This document shows, one piece after another, positions 12,201-24,300 of a DNA stretch of 64,000 nucleotides. A program made the translations under genes and the position numbers. Source of the stretch: Ulva prolifera. Taxonomy: Eukaryota > Chlorophyta > Ulvophyceae > Ulvales > Ulvaceae. How positions within the stretch are numbered: the stretch's first letter is position 1; each line of letters begins with the position of its first letter. The DNA is taken from positions 3,844,001 to 3,908,000 of the forward strand of contig CM041196.1 in NCBI GenBank assembly GCA_023078555.1, given 5' to 3'. The notes under the pieces were generated by a model that saw only the letters and a program-made list of their open reading frames with translations, had not been told where the DNA came from and ran no database searches.

Positions 12201-12635
12201 CTTGCAAGAATGGCACCGTGGCGGGAGGGCGGGGGACCAGCTAGTGGGTATATCCGCCGAAGACGGCACCAACATCCTAGCTGATGCACGATGGGACCGC
12301 CACCTGCGGACCCCGCCGTTTGCAGACATGTCTGCAGATGAGTTGAGGTATGCGCTACACAATCTCCTTGTTATCACCACCGTTGCCCCTCCACTCCTCT
12401 GGCGAGTTGGTCATTTGCCCGCCCCTGCAGGCTATGTCTAGTCATCGCATAGGCGCTGGTCTCGCCCCCACCCCACCGTAGACGGCACAACTCCTACATG
12501 ATTCCGGTACTATGCAGGGACTGGTACCTTCAGGCGGGGTACGACGCCTTAATGAATAAGGTGCAGCCACTGGTGGCAACCCTGAGTCAACAGTACAACA
12601 AGCTGATGGCCGTTCCGCTGAAAACGCGGATCTGA
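9265..12635 (+). CDS. Ulp1/C48-family SUMO-protease-like protein of the transposon (frame break)
   Basis: Modelled exons are 9265-11347, 11472-11746, 11991-12347 and 12518-12635 (TGA at 12633), about 943 residues. The first 230 residues look globular. The middle (about 235-600) is low-complexity, rich in Gly, Pro, Ala and Asp. The C-terminus has the Ulp1 signature in order: GHWALAVI (H685, W686), SFFDSL (D709), then QQANGHDCGV (Q793, C799), a complete His-Asp-Cys set with the usual spacing. The helix expected next (FADAVCQVVREM, then DLHGVEATRRVLRRI) lies in a different frame from the Cys motif. One base too many, or two missing, near 12033 would explain this; a 37-nt intron is a weaker alternative. 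This copy may therefore be inactive or mis-sequenced. Ulp1 domains are known passengers of several DNA transposon groups, where their job is unclear. Confidence 0.8.
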
Positions 12636-13183
12636 GTATCCCCGCATGGCGTGCGGGGGCGGTAGCCGTGCGGTTCTAATGCACCGCCCGCTGTGCGCCT
12701 GGTCGGCGGGTATTCGCATCAGGGTTGCCCATTGTACTAGCTGGCAGGTGGGGCGGGAACTTGCTAGGGGGGGGGACTGGCGCAGGAGGCTCCCAGGGGG
12801 CGGCTACCAGGTGGCGGGACACCACGGCACGCCATAGCAGTCATGCGATAGTGTCACTGTGGCCACAGGCGTCCCTCGGCGTTGATGTTGTAGTGCAGTG
12901 TTGGGTAGCTGTATACTATTAGTGTGTCTGCTGCGACGAAAGGCCACAGCCACCTGTGTTAAGAAAGTGCACTGAGGCGTGACAACCTTCCGTCTGTTTA
13001 CATGTACACGTGGAATGGCACATGAGATGCTGATGTTGCTCGTTGTTGTACGTGCTACTCATTAATCGTTCGCATTACTAGGTTTCAGAGTCAACATTCT
13101 ACGGAAAGGCCCCCCCCCACTCCAACCCCACCCTAATCCGCACTCCAGCACTCCTCATAGCAGCCCCCCTTCGTGGTCCGGCT
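12636..13183. other. Convergent intergenic region, no gene seen
   Basis: 548 bp between the 3' ends of the protease gene (TGA ending 12635) and the leftward gene (TGA at 13186-13184). It should hold both 3' ends. I see runs of G and C and no open frame with convincing splice signals. Confidence 0.5.
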
Positions 13184-16100
13184 TCACTCGGCAACGTTGC
13201 GTCCCTGCACGGTGAGCAGCTGCGAATAATGAAATGGGATTAGGGGGCAGGACGCAAGAGTGGCCACAAGGGGACAGGGAGGGCCTGTGCAACAGCCAAG
13301 CTCGGGACGAGAGGCAACCTCAATACGGAGCATACCTGCCGGATCAGTGCCACAATCTCTGCTACAGTGGCATTGTCAGGCTCCAGCCCGTACGCCGAAA
13401 TGAGGGCCATGACGCGTTGCAGGCGGTCGTCATCATCCTCACGCAGACGAGGGTTGCTCAGCATCATTAAGTCGCATGCCACGACAATGAGCCGCAACTG
13501 AGCAGCTCGCCCGAAACCAGGTCCCGCGGGCGTGGCGAAGGTGGCGGACAGTTGAACTGTGGTCTGCTGTGCAGCTGGAGACTCTGCCACGGTGAGCTGC
13601 ACCGAGCCAGCAGTGTCCTGCAGGTAGTACAGCTGGGATGGCCTAACCTCTGGATCAGATGTTGGCAGGTCGTCCTCATCTACCGAGATGTCCGCCGAAT
13701 CCGCAGGCTCCGAATCGTCATCAGAAGCATGATGACCGAACATCTCTTCGTAGTCGAGGAAAAAGGCGTCAGCAAGGGGTTCGGCGAATCCGGCGATGTC
13801 CTTGGCACCGCCCAGACCGAACCCTGATCCATCTCCGGCACCCGCAGGCGGCTGCGCGGTGGGGAGGGGTTCCTGTGCCTTTGCATGCGTGGCCGCAGAG
13901 GAGCCACGTGGGCCCACGGTGACTGCCTCGGGGGGGGCCAGCCCCCCCAACGCAGGCCCACCCCCCGCAGGCGCTGACGAGTCCCCCGGGTTCAGGCCCC
14001 CCGACACAGGCCCACCCCCCACAGGCGCTGCTGATGCCCCCAGGTTCAGCCCCCCCGACGCAGGCGCACCCCCCACAGGCGCTGACGAGTCCCCCGGGTT
14101 CAGGCCCCCCGACGCAGGCGCACCCCCCACAGGCGCTGACGAGTCCCCCGGGTCCAGGCCCCCCGACGCAGGTGCACCCCCCACAGGCGCTGCTGATGCC
14201 CCCAGGTTCAGCCCCCCCGACGCAGGCGCACCCCCCACAGGCGCTGACGAGTCCCCCGGAATCAGGCCCCCCGACGCAGGCGCACCCCCCACATGCGCCG
14301 CTGATGCCCCCAGGTTCAGCCCCCCCGACGCAGGCGCACCCCCCACAGGCGCTGATGAGTCCCCCGGGTTCAGGCCCCCCGACGCAGGCGCACCCCCCAC
14401 AGGCGCTGCTAATTCACCCAGCCTGCTGGGTGGAGCTGGGCGGGCGGGGCTTGCCGCGTCACCGGAACCCTGTGTGGCGCTGTCGCCGGTGTTGGTACCC
14501 GCGGCGGCAGTGCCCGTGTTCAGGGATGCTGGAATGCCGCACTTTCGCAGCAGCAGCGCCTTATCGCGTGATTTTGCCGCCGAGCTCTTCCCACTTGCCC
14601 GACGCTGGTGGTGGCCGCGGGCACGGGCTGCATTGGCACCCCCTGTCCCAGGGGGCGCCTGGGCCGCAGCCACAGGGGGCTGCCGGCAACCCACGGGGAG
14701 GGTGGCGAGGATGCCGTCGGGGATGTTGAGGAGCTCCTCCCTGCGAACCATAGCCGGTAAGGCCGCGCACCACGCAGCGCACGGCGCGAGTCACAGGGCA
14801 CATGCATGCTCTGTTGCACTAGTCACACTTGCAGCAGGTAAGATGGAGCAATTGATACAAGAATATGAGGAGGCCACAGCAGTGTTCGCCTATGACATTA
14901 CGTCCGTGTAGCAGGTTCTGATGCAGATGACAACCAGCCGTAGGGCCAGACATCGCTGGGGTATGCACCTGTAGCAGGCTGGACTCTGCATCCCTTTGGC
15001 GATGGACTGCTTGGCGAGTTCTTCAGCGCCGGCGTAATCCCAGTCCTTGATATCCGGGAACGTCACTGGCCTCAGGCGAACCGCGGGCGTGGAGACGGGA
15101 TTGCCTGAACTGCTCGCAGCGGGGACTGTTTGCGCCACGGCCAGGTGCCGCCAGCTCCTGAGCGCCCAGTGCCAGATCGTGTGGGGCGGGCACAATGGAA
15201 TCAGCGCATCAGCCAACCTCTTGACAGGCAGACCGTACCCCGATTTCACCAAGCCTGCATGCACCGCGGGGTTCAGGCGTTCACACTGACTGCAAAGCGT
15301 AGTGTTGACCCACCCGGTGGGATACAACATGACACTATAGCTCCATATACAGGTGTACATGACAGGCTGGCGACGCACAGCTGTGATTGACCGTGCACAC
15401 CAAGATGGCGGCAAAGGCGGGATCAAGAAGACTGGGCTCCAGCGCCGGGATGTCCTCTCCACCCCGCCTTTCTAGGTCAGGCGCCCCAGGGTTGCCTGTC
15501 ATTGCTGTAGCAACGAGGCGCACATACGCATGCATAAAGAGGTGGACCCCGCTACTGGCGAAAGCCGCCAGGTCCTGTGTAGACGACCGCAACCCTGAAC
15601 ATGCTCCCATGATGTGGGAGTAGAATGACTTGACAGAAAGCCACGCCGGACGGAGGGCTCGGGCTACCCTGTCTCCCTGCACGGCCGGACCCAGGAGTGA
15701 ACGACATGGGGGGTTAGGCCAAGTAGCACCACAGTGTCACGCCGCCCAAGGGATGTTCAGAACATGTTCTGTACAGTGGCGACTCGCACCTCTGACCAAT
15801 CCATCAACGGATGCTCCGCCGCATACGCCAACACCCAGGGGGCTAGATTGTATAGGGTGGTGACGAATTCGCCGAGGAACTTCATATCCTGCACGATCTG
15901 AGGCATGTTACACTCATCGTTCACAGGCCTGTGACTGGGCAGGCTTGAGGTGTAGGAGGAATCAGAGGCCGCCTAGCCACACTCATGCATGCGTGGTGGA
16001 AAGAATGCACTGCCGAGCCAGACAACGCACAAGCATACAGGCAGCCATGCCTGACCACACCGGAATCATAGAAAATATCAGGAACGCACGAACGCCTCGA

Positions 16101-17361
16101 TGAGGTCCGAGTGCCAGACGTGCATGTCCGCTAGTACCGACGCGCCCGACGTCAGTTGGTACACCACCTGGGAGGGGACCCCATTTGTGTTGGCCAGTAG
16201 CGCGTGACACCGGTCCCCAATGTGCCGCGCTATTGCCTGAGAAGGTTCGAGCTTCTTTTCAATGAAGCCCTCCAGACTTTCGTAGTGGGCGTTTTCATAC
16301 AACACCCACGCCACCAGAGGGTTGAGGCCGTCAGGGAGGTTGGAGGTTGGTCTCTCCTTGCTCCTAGCGGACCCGGCCCCCCCCCGCCGCGGGTGTCCGC
16401 TTTCCGGCAGTCCACAGTTTGACACGATGCGGGGAGAGGCCAGACATGAAAGAAGCCCATGCCCACACGACGTGCCGGGGGGTGGGGCAATAGAAAACTG
16501 CACCGACACACCTTGTAGCGGGCCCCTTCCATCACCTCTGGGACACGCCCAAGAACACAGGTTGACCTTATACATGGACGCGGTGGCCTTGGGCACGCCC
16601 GCGGTGGACACGGACTGCATGACTCCCAAAAAAAGGGCAGCAGGCGTGGAGTGAGCACACCGTCAGGAGGCGGGGGGTCAGCGGCTTTGCGCTTCTCCCC
16701 AACCTTCGCATGTGGGATATCGAACCGCTCGGCGAGCTCCGGATCTCGCTCCTCCGTGACTGTAGTCTTGGGGAATCCTGACTCAGAGACGTGGCCCGTG
16801 ACCTTATGCTGCATAGCTGGATGCACTGACTACTGAACCCACTCCATAGTCAGGCTACGCCCCTCCGCAGTAAACATGCAGTTGCAGTAGAGCGTGGTCA
16901 GCAGTTCTACCACCAGCCCACCAGGAGGCACACACCTCCTTCGTTCCCAGCAGAGGCCTCCACCGCAGGGGTTCCGTGCACCCAGCAGGGGTCATCCCTT
17001 TGCCCTCCCACGAGGACACGAACATGTCCTGCTCGTGGAGCCAGCCGGAGAGCACGAGAAGGGTAGTAGTGGCCACTCCATTGGCCGTTTCCAGCTCACT
17101 CCCCCGGCTTACCACCACGTTGTCTCGCAGGACCTCCCCAAGGCCCCACCACACAGCCACCCCAGGCCCGCATGCTGGACCGCTATTGGTGCCGACGCGG
17201 GCTCGGTCAGTGAAACGCCCGTCTCTAGAAATCAAACTACCCACTACTGGGATTCGGTTAGTGCGCATGCGACCGACAAGCAAGTCTCCGCTGAGCGCAG
17301 AAGTCAGCCCATGCTGGGTACTTGGCAGTCCTGCGACCAGTGCTGCAACGCGTGGATCCAT
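13184..17361 (-). CDS. Large unknown protein of element A, leftward, about 9 exons
   Basis: Minus-strand model: 17361-16936, 16808-16659, 16614-16567, 16497-16094, 15928-15790, 15676-15401, 15366-14969, 14740-13336 and 13219-13184, about 1,093 residues ending LLTVQGRNVAE. Phases agree throughout, with good donors at CGGCAG/GTATGC (13336) and CTACAG/GTGCAT (14969). The N-terminus starts MDPRVAALVAGL. The middle has ordered, helical-looking stretches (LPDGLNPLVAWVLYENAHYESLEGF; MKFLGEFVTTLYNLAPWVLAYAAEHP). Exon 8 holds nine 18-residue Gly/Ala/Pro/Ser repeats, then an acidic patch (DYEEMFGHHASDDDSE) and a compact end (LREDDDDRLQRVMALISAYG). I recognise no domain. Exon 4 borders are weak, so it could be two adjacent genes. 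Its place in an intact element argues for a role in transposition or regulation; this is inference. Confidence 0.65.
13930..14420 (-). repeat. 54-bp coding minisatellite (nine 18-residue repeats)
   Basis: Nine in-frame copies of a 54-bp unit encode variants of SSAPVGGAPASGGLNPGD. Two types, ending NPGD and NLGA, partly alternate. Because 54 is divisible by three, copy-number change keeps the frame. The opposite strand is also open across it, which produces a false rightward open frame. Confidence 0.88.
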
Positions 17362-18362
17362 CGCTAATACGTATGTCAATATACTACTAGCGAAAGCGGT
17401 CACTGGTGACGAGATGCGCAGATCTGCAACGGAGTTCCGAGTCACTTCGACCGTATCGAATTGCGATGCCAGGTAAGCTACGACCGCCAGCGATTAACCG
17501 TATCAGACACACAATCCTCCATTCGTACATTTCATGCAGCACGACGCCCCGATTGCAACGGCACTCCCGCGGAGCACGATGACAGCACCCCGTCAGAGTG
17601 GCCATTCGGCGAATGGCCACTCTGGACCAGCGCATGCATTCGCGTCTAGGAGGACGAGCGCACGCCTTACGATGACGTCACCCCGTCAGAGTGGCCATTC
17701 GGCGAATGGCCACTCTGGATCATCACATGCATTCGTGTCCAGGAGGGCGAGCGCACGCCTTACCTGGAGCATGATGACGTAACTCGGCCAGAGTGGCCAT
17801 TCGCCGAATGGCCACTCTGGACCACCGCATGCATTCGCATCCAGGAACCTATGTGCACGCTTTTCCGGCCACCATTCACAGGGCGACGACCAACACTACA
17901 TGGACTGCTGCCGAGCCTGAAATACGGATCAACGCTATCTTGGGCGATGCAGAAAGTCAACGCTATTGTGAGCCTACCTCCAGCTTCATGCCGCTACGTC
18001 TCCTGCCCAAAGTCGATGTCAGTTGCCATGAGTATGGGTCCACGTCTACCTGCACCGTGTCCAGTCCAGTCGTTTCCAGATACGCGTGTAGTAATAAAGT
18101 AACCAATAGTATCATTCGATCCACTGTTAGCGCGGGCTTGGCCCGAAGTGACCTCGTATCATGGCAGCCGGCGCAGACATGCGAAGGCCACTTGCAGCGG
18201 TAAGGTACGTCCACAGTCCGGCAGATTATACCTGGGTCGGCGGATGATTCGGTGCCAAAGTCCAAGGGCCATCCGACTGCTCGCATCCGATGACATCGGA
18301 GAGGTATCAGAGAGTAAACGGACTTTCGTAATCTGGCGGACGACACCCGGATCCGTTTCGGA
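17362..18362. other. Element A right subterminal region, no gene
   Basis: About 1 kb between the start codon of the leftward gene and the right inverted repeat. It contains three palindromes (17594-17820) and, in the last 160 bp, many TCCG/CGGA words (CATCCGAC, GCATCCGATG, AACGGAC, CGGATCCG) that mirror the left subterminal region. The promoter of the leftward gene should lie at its left edge; no TATA box is clear. Confidence 0.6.
17594..17820. repeat. Palindrome cluster, element A right (3 copies)
   Basis: Copies near 17594, 17687 and 17788, spaced 93-101 bp, of the same palindrome as at 2691-3103, with outer bases CAGAGTGGCC rather than GGAGTGGCC. The third copy has C instead of G at the centre, meaning it lies in the other orientation. 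Each is followed by a GCATGCATTCG-like spacer word. Presence at both ends supports a subterminal binding-site role. Confidence 0.92.
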
Positions 18363-18382
18363 GTGTCGCCATTCTCCTAGTG
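18363..18382 (-). repeat. Element A right terminal inverted repeat
   Basis: On the minus strand it reads CACTAGGAGAATGGCGACAC, one base different from the left end. It is followed by the GAG duplication at 18383-18385 and then satellite. Confidence 0.95.
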
Positions 18383-21300
18383 GAGTGACCGGGTCTTGGT
18401 GGAGTGTCCGTGTGGAGTGTCTGTGTGGAGTGACCAGGTCCGTGTGGAGTGTCCATGTGGAGTGTCTGTGCGGAGTGACCGGGTCTTGGTGGAGTGTCCG
18501 TGTGGAGTGTCCGTGTGGAGTGACCAGGTCCGTGTGGAGTGTCCATGTGGAGTGTCCGTGTGGAGTGACCGAGTCCGTGTGGAGTGTCCTTGTGGAGTGA
18601 CCTAATCCGTGTGGAGTGTCCGTGTGGAGTGACCGAGTCCGTGTGGAGTGTCCGTGTGGAGTGACCTAATCCGTTTTGAGTGTACGTGTGAGGTTCCCGT
18701 GTGGAGTGACCGGGTCCTATTGGAGAGTCCGTGTGGAGTGTCCGTGTGGAGTGACCGAATCCATGCGGAGTGTCCGTGTGGAGTGACCGAGTCCGTGTGG
18801 AGTGTCCGTGTGAGGTTCTCGTGTGGAGTGTCCGTGTCCTTGTGGAGTGTCCGTGTGGAGTGTCCGTGTGGAGTGACCGGGTCCGTGTGGAGTCTCCGTG
18901 TGGAGTGACCGAGTTCGTGTGGAGTGTCCGTATGGAGTGACCGAATCCGTGTGGAGTGTCCGTGTGGAGTGACCGAGTCCTTGTGGAGTGACCGAGTCCG
19001 TGTGGAGTGTCCGTGTGGAGTGACCGAGTCCGTGTGGAGTGTACGTGCGAGGTTCCCGTGTGGAGTGACCGGGTCCTAGTGGAGAGTCCGTGTGGAGTGT
19101 CCGTGTGGAGTGACCGAATCCGTGTGAAGTGACCGAGTCCGTGGGGAGTGTCCTTGTGGAGTGACCGAGTCCGTGTGGAGTGTCCATGTGGAGTGACCGA
19201 ATCCGTGTGGAGTGTCCGTGTGCAGTGACCGAGTCCGTGTGGAGTGACCGAGTCTTTGTGGAGTGTCAATGTGGAGTGACCGAGTCCGTGTGGAGTGTAC
19301 GTGTGAGGTTCCCGTGTGGAGTGACCGGGTCCTATTGGAGAGTCCGTGTGGAGTGTCCGTGTGGAGTGACCGAATCCATGTGCAGTGTCCGTGTGGAGTG
19401 ACCGAGTCGGTGTGGAGTGTCCGTGTGAGGTTCTCGTGTGGAGTGTCCGTGTCCTTGTGGAGTGTCCGTGTGGAGTGTCCGTGTGGAGTGACCGGGTCCG
19501 TGTGGAGTCTCCGTGTGGAGTGACCGAGTCCGTGTGGAGTGTCCGTATGGAGTGACCGAATCCGTGTGGAGTGTCCGTGTGGAGTGACCGAGTCCGTGTG
19601 GAGTGTCCGTGTGGAGTGACCGAGTCCGTGTGGAGTGTCCGTATGGAGTGACCGAATTCGTGTGGAGTGTCCGTTTGGAGTGACCGAGTCCGTGTGGAGT
19701 GATCGAGTCCGTGTGGAGTGTCCGTATGGAGTGACCGAATCCGTGTGGAGTGTCCGTGTGGAGTGACCGAGTCCGTGTGGAGTGTCCGTGTGGAGTGACC
19801 GAGTCCGTGTGGAGTGTCCGTGTGGAGTGACCGAATCCGTGTGGAGTGTCCGTGTGGAGTGACCGAATCCGTGTGGAGTGTCCGTGTGGAGTGACCGAGT
19901 CCGTGTGGAGTGACCGAGTCCGTGTGGAGTGTCCGTGTGGAGTGACCGAGTCCGTGTGGAGTGTCCGTATGGAGTGACCGAATCCGTGTGGAGTGTCCGT
20001 GTGGAGTGACCGAGTCCGTGTGGAGTGACCGAGTCCGTGTGGAGTGTCCGTGTGGAGTGACCGAGTCCGTGTGGAGTGTCCGTATGGAGTGACCGAATCC
20101 GTGTGGAGTGTCCGTGTGGAGTGACCGAATCCGTGTGGAGTGTCCGTGCGGAGTGACCGGGTCCGTGTGGTGTGTCCGTGTGGAGTGACCGAATCCGTGT
20201 GGAGTGTCCGTGCGGAGTGACCGGGTCCCAGTGGAGACTCCGTGTGGAGTGTCCGTGTGGAGTAACCGAATCCGTGCGGAGTGTCCATGTGGAGAGACCG
20301 AGTCCGTTGCGGAGTAACCGAGTCCGTGGGGAGTGTCCGTGTGGAATGACCGAGTCCTTGTGGAGTGACCGAGTCCGTGTGGAGTGTCCGTGTGGAGTGA
20401 CCGAGTCCGTGTGGAGTGTACGTGTGAGGTTCCCGTGTGGAGTGACCGGGTCCTAGTGGAGAGTCCGTGTGGAGTGTCCGTGTGGAGTGACCGAATCCGT
20501 GTGGAGTGACCGAGTCCGTGGGGAGTGTCCGTGTGGAGTGACCGAGTCCGTGTGGAGTGTCCGTGTGGAGTGACCGAGTCCGTGTGGAGTGTCCGTATGG
20601 AGTGACCGAATCCGTGTGGAGTGTCCGTGTGGAGTGACCGAATCCGTGTGGAGTGTCCGTGTGGAGTGACCGAGTCCGTGTGGAGTGACCGAGTCCGTGT
20701 GGAGTGTCCGTGTGGAGTGACCGAGTCCGTGTGGAGTGTCCGTATGGAGTGACCGAATCCGTGTGGAGTGTCCGTGTGGAGTGACCGAGTCCGTGTGGAG
20801 TGACCGAGTCCGTGTGGAGTGTACGTGTGAGGTTCCCGTGTGGAGTGACCGGGTTCTAGTGGAGAGTCCGTGTGGAGTGTCCGTGTGGAGTGACCGAATC
20901 CGTGGGGAGTGTCCGTGTGGAGTGACCGAGTCCTTGTGGAGTGACCGAGTCCGTGTGGAGTGTCCGTGTGGAGTGACCGAGTCCGTGTGGAGTGTACGTG
21001 TGAGGTTCCCGTGTGGAGTGACGGGGTCCTAGTGGAAAGTCCGTGTGGAGTGTCCGTGTGGAGTGACCGAGTCCGTGTGGAGTGTCCGTGTGGAGTGACC
21101 GAGTCCGTGTGGAGTGTACGTGTGAGGTTCCCGTGTGGAGTGACGGGGTCCTAGTGGAAAGTCCGTGTGGAGTGTCCGTGTGGAGTGACCGAGTCCGTGT
21201 GGAGTGTCCGTATGGAGTGACCGAATCCGTGTGGAGTGTCCGTGTGGAGTGACCGAATCCGTGTGGAGTGACCGGGTCCGTGTGGAGTCTCCGTGTGGAG

Positions 21301-24300
21301 TGACCGAGTCCGTGTGGAGTGTCCGTATGGAGTGACCGAATCCGTGTGGAGTGTCCGTGTGGAGTGACCGAGTCCGTGTGGAGTGACCGAGTCCGTGTGG
21401 AGTGTCCGTGTGGAGTGACCGAGTCCGTGTGGAGTGTACGTGTGAGGTTCCCGTGTGGAGTGACCGGGTCCTAGTGGAGAGTCCGTGTGGAGTGTCCGTG
21501 TGGAGTGACCGAATCCGTGGGGAGTGTCCGTGTGGAGTGACCGAGTCCTTGTGGAGTGACCGAGTCCGTGTGGAGTGTCCGTGTGGAGTGACCGAGTCCG
21601 TGTGGAGTGTACGTGTGAGGTTCCCGTGTGGAGTGACCGGGTCCTAGTGGAGAGTCCGTGTGGAGTGTCCGTGTGGAGTGACCGAATCCGTGTGGAGTGA
21701 CCGAGTCCGTGGGGAGTGTCCGTGTGGAGTGACCGAGTCCGTGTGGAGTGTCCGTGTGGAGTGACCGAATCCGTGTGGAGTGTCCGTGTGGAGTGACCGA
21801 GTCCGTGTGGAGTGACCGAATCCGTGTGGAGTGTCCATGTGGAGTGACCGAGTCCGTGTGGAGTGTAAATGTGAGGTTCCCGTGTGGAGTGACCGGGTCC
21901 TAGTGGAGAGTCCGTGTGGAGTGTCCGTGTGGAGTGACCGAATCCGTGTGGAGTGTTCGTGTGGAGGGACCGAGTCCGTGTGGTGTGTCCGTGTGGAGTG
22001 ACCGAATCCGTGTGGAGTGTACGTGTGAGGTTCCCGTGTGGAGTGACCGGGTCCTAGTGGAGAGTCCGTGTGGAGTGACCGTGTGGAGTGACCGAATCCG
22101 TGTGGAGTGACCGAGTCCATGGGAGTCCGTGTGGAGTGACCGAGTCCGTGTGGAGTGTCCGTGTGGAGTGACCGAATCCGTGTGGAGTGTCCGTGTGGAG
22201 TGACCGAGTCCTTGTGGAGTGACCGAGTCCGTGTGGAGTGTCCGTGTGGAGTGACCGAGTCCGTGTGGAGTGTACGTGTGAGGTTCCCGTGTGGAGTGAC
22301 CGGGTCCTAGTGGAGAGTCGGTGTGGAGTGTCCGTGTGGAGTGACCGAATCCGTGTGGAGTGACCGAGTCCGTGGGGAGTGTCCGTGTGGAGTGACCGAG
22401 TCCGTGTGGAGTGTCCGTGTGGAGTGACCGAATCCGTGTGGAGTGTCCGTGTGGAGTGACCGAGTCCGTGTGGAGTGACCGAATCCGTGTGGAGTGTCCA
22501 TGTGGAGTGACCGAGTCCGTGTGGAGTGTAAATGTGAGGTTCCCGTGTGGAGTGACCGGGTCCTAGTGGAGAGTCCGTGTGGAGTGTCCGTGTGGAGTGA
22601 CCGAATCCGTGTGGAGTGTCCGTGTGGAGTGACCGAGTCCGTGTGGTGTGTCCGTGTGGAGTGACCGAATCCGTGTGGAGTGTCCGTGCGGAGTGACCGG
22701 GTCCCAGTGGAGACTCCGTGTGGAGTGTCCGTGTGGAGTAACCGAATCCGTGCGGAGTGTCCGTGTGGAGAGACCGAGTCCGTTGCGGAGTAACCGAGTC
22801 CGTGGGGAGTGTCCGTGTGGAGTGACCAAGTCCTTGTGGAGTGACCGAGTCCGTGTGGAGTGTCCGTGTGGAGTGACCGAGTCCGTGTGGAGTGTACGTG
22901 TGAGGTTCCCGTGTGGAGTGACCGGGTCCTACTGGAGAGTCCGTGTGGAGTGTCCGTGTGGAGTGACCGAATCCGTGTGGAGTGACCGAGTCCGCGGGAA
23001 GTGTCCGTGTGGAGTGACCGAGTCCGTGTGGTGTGTCCGTGTGGAGTGACCGAATCCGTGTGGAGTGTCCGTGCGGAGTGACCGGGTCCCAGTGGAGAGT
23101 CCGTGTGGAGTGTGCGTGTGAGGTTCCCGTGTGGAGTGACCGAGTCCGTGTGGAGTGTCCGTATGGAGTGACCGAATCCGTGTGGAGTGTCCGTGTGGAG
23201 TGACCGAGTCCGTATGGAGTGATCGAGTCCGTGTCGAGTGTCCGTGTGGAGTGACCGAGTCCGTGTGGAGTGTCCGTATGGAGTGTCCGTGTGGAGTGAT
23301 CGGGTCCGTGTGGAGTGTCCGTGTGGAGTGACCGAGTCCCTGTGGAGTGTCCGTATGGAGTGACCGAATCCGTGTGGAGTGTCCGTGTGGAGTGACCGAA
23401 TCCGTGTGGAGTGACCGAGTCCGTTTGGAGTGACCGAGTCCGTGTGGTGTGTCCGTGTGGAGTGACCGAATCCGTGTGGAGTGTCCGTGCGGAGTGACCG
23501 GGTCCCAGTGGAGACTCCGTGTGGAGTGTCCGTGTGGAGTAACCGAATCCGTGCGGAGTGTCCGTGTGGAGAGACCGAGTCCGTTGCGGAGTAACCGAGT
23601 CCGTGGGGAGTGTCCGTGTGGAGTGACCGAGTCCTTGTGGAGTGACCGAGTCCGTGTGGAGTGTCCGTGTGGAGTGACCGAGTCCGTGTGGAGTGTATGT
23701 GTGAGGTTCCCGTGTGGAGTGTCCGTGTCCTTGTGGAGTGTCCGTGTGGAGTGTCCGTGTGGAGTGACCGGGTCCGTGTGGAGTGTCCGTGTGGAGTGAC
23801 CGAGTCCGTGTGGAGTGTCCGTGTGGAGTGACCGAATCCGTGTGGAGTGTCCGTGCGGAGTGACTGGGTCCAGTGGAGAGTCCGTGTGGAGTGTGCGTGT
23901 GAGGTTCCCGTGTGGAGTGACCGAGTCCGTGTGGAGTGTCCGTATGGAGTGACCGAATCCGTGTGGAGTGTCCGTATGGAGTGTCCGTGTGGAGTGATCG
24001 GGTCCGTGTGGAGTGTCCGTGTGGAGTGACCGAGTCCCTGTGGAGTGTCCGTATGGAGTGACCGAATCCGTGTGGAGTGTCCGTGTGGAGTGACCGAATC
24101 CGTGTGGAGTGACCGAGTCCGTTTGGAGTGACCGAGTCCGTGTGGAGTATCCGTGTGGAGTGACCGAGTCCGTGTGGAGTGTCCGTGTGGAGTGACCGAA
24201 TCCGTGTGGAGTGTCCGTGTGGAGTGACAGAGTCCGTGTGGAGTGTCCGTATGGAGTGTCCGTGTGGAGTGATCGGGTCCGTGTGGAGTGTCCGTGTGGA

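Larger units (their letters stand above)
757..18382. mobile_element. Element A: 17.6-kb multigene CACTA transposon
   Basis: The left end reads CACTAGAAGAATGGCGACAC and the right end is its reverse complement with one difference, so the terminal inverted repeats are at least 20 bp with weaker matching to about 30 bp. GAG flanks both sides (754-756 and 18383-18385), the 3-bp target duplication expected of the CACTA superfamily. Removing the element plus one GAG restores a perfect satellite unit. Inside are four spliced genes: unknown leftward (4177-1569), TNP2-like transposase (4515-9016), Ulp1-like protease (9265-12635) and unknown leftward (17361-13184). Palindrome clusters lie at 2691-3103 and 17594-17820. 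Three genes have consistent reading frames; the protease gene shows one frame break. Matching ends and an intact duplication suggest recent insertion. Confidence 0.93.

Noticed and set aside
13796..14911. Rightward 371-codon open frame rich in Pro/Ala
   Set aside because: It is the antisense of the 54-bp repeat exon. The leftward frame has matching splice phases and non-repeat flanks; this one does not.
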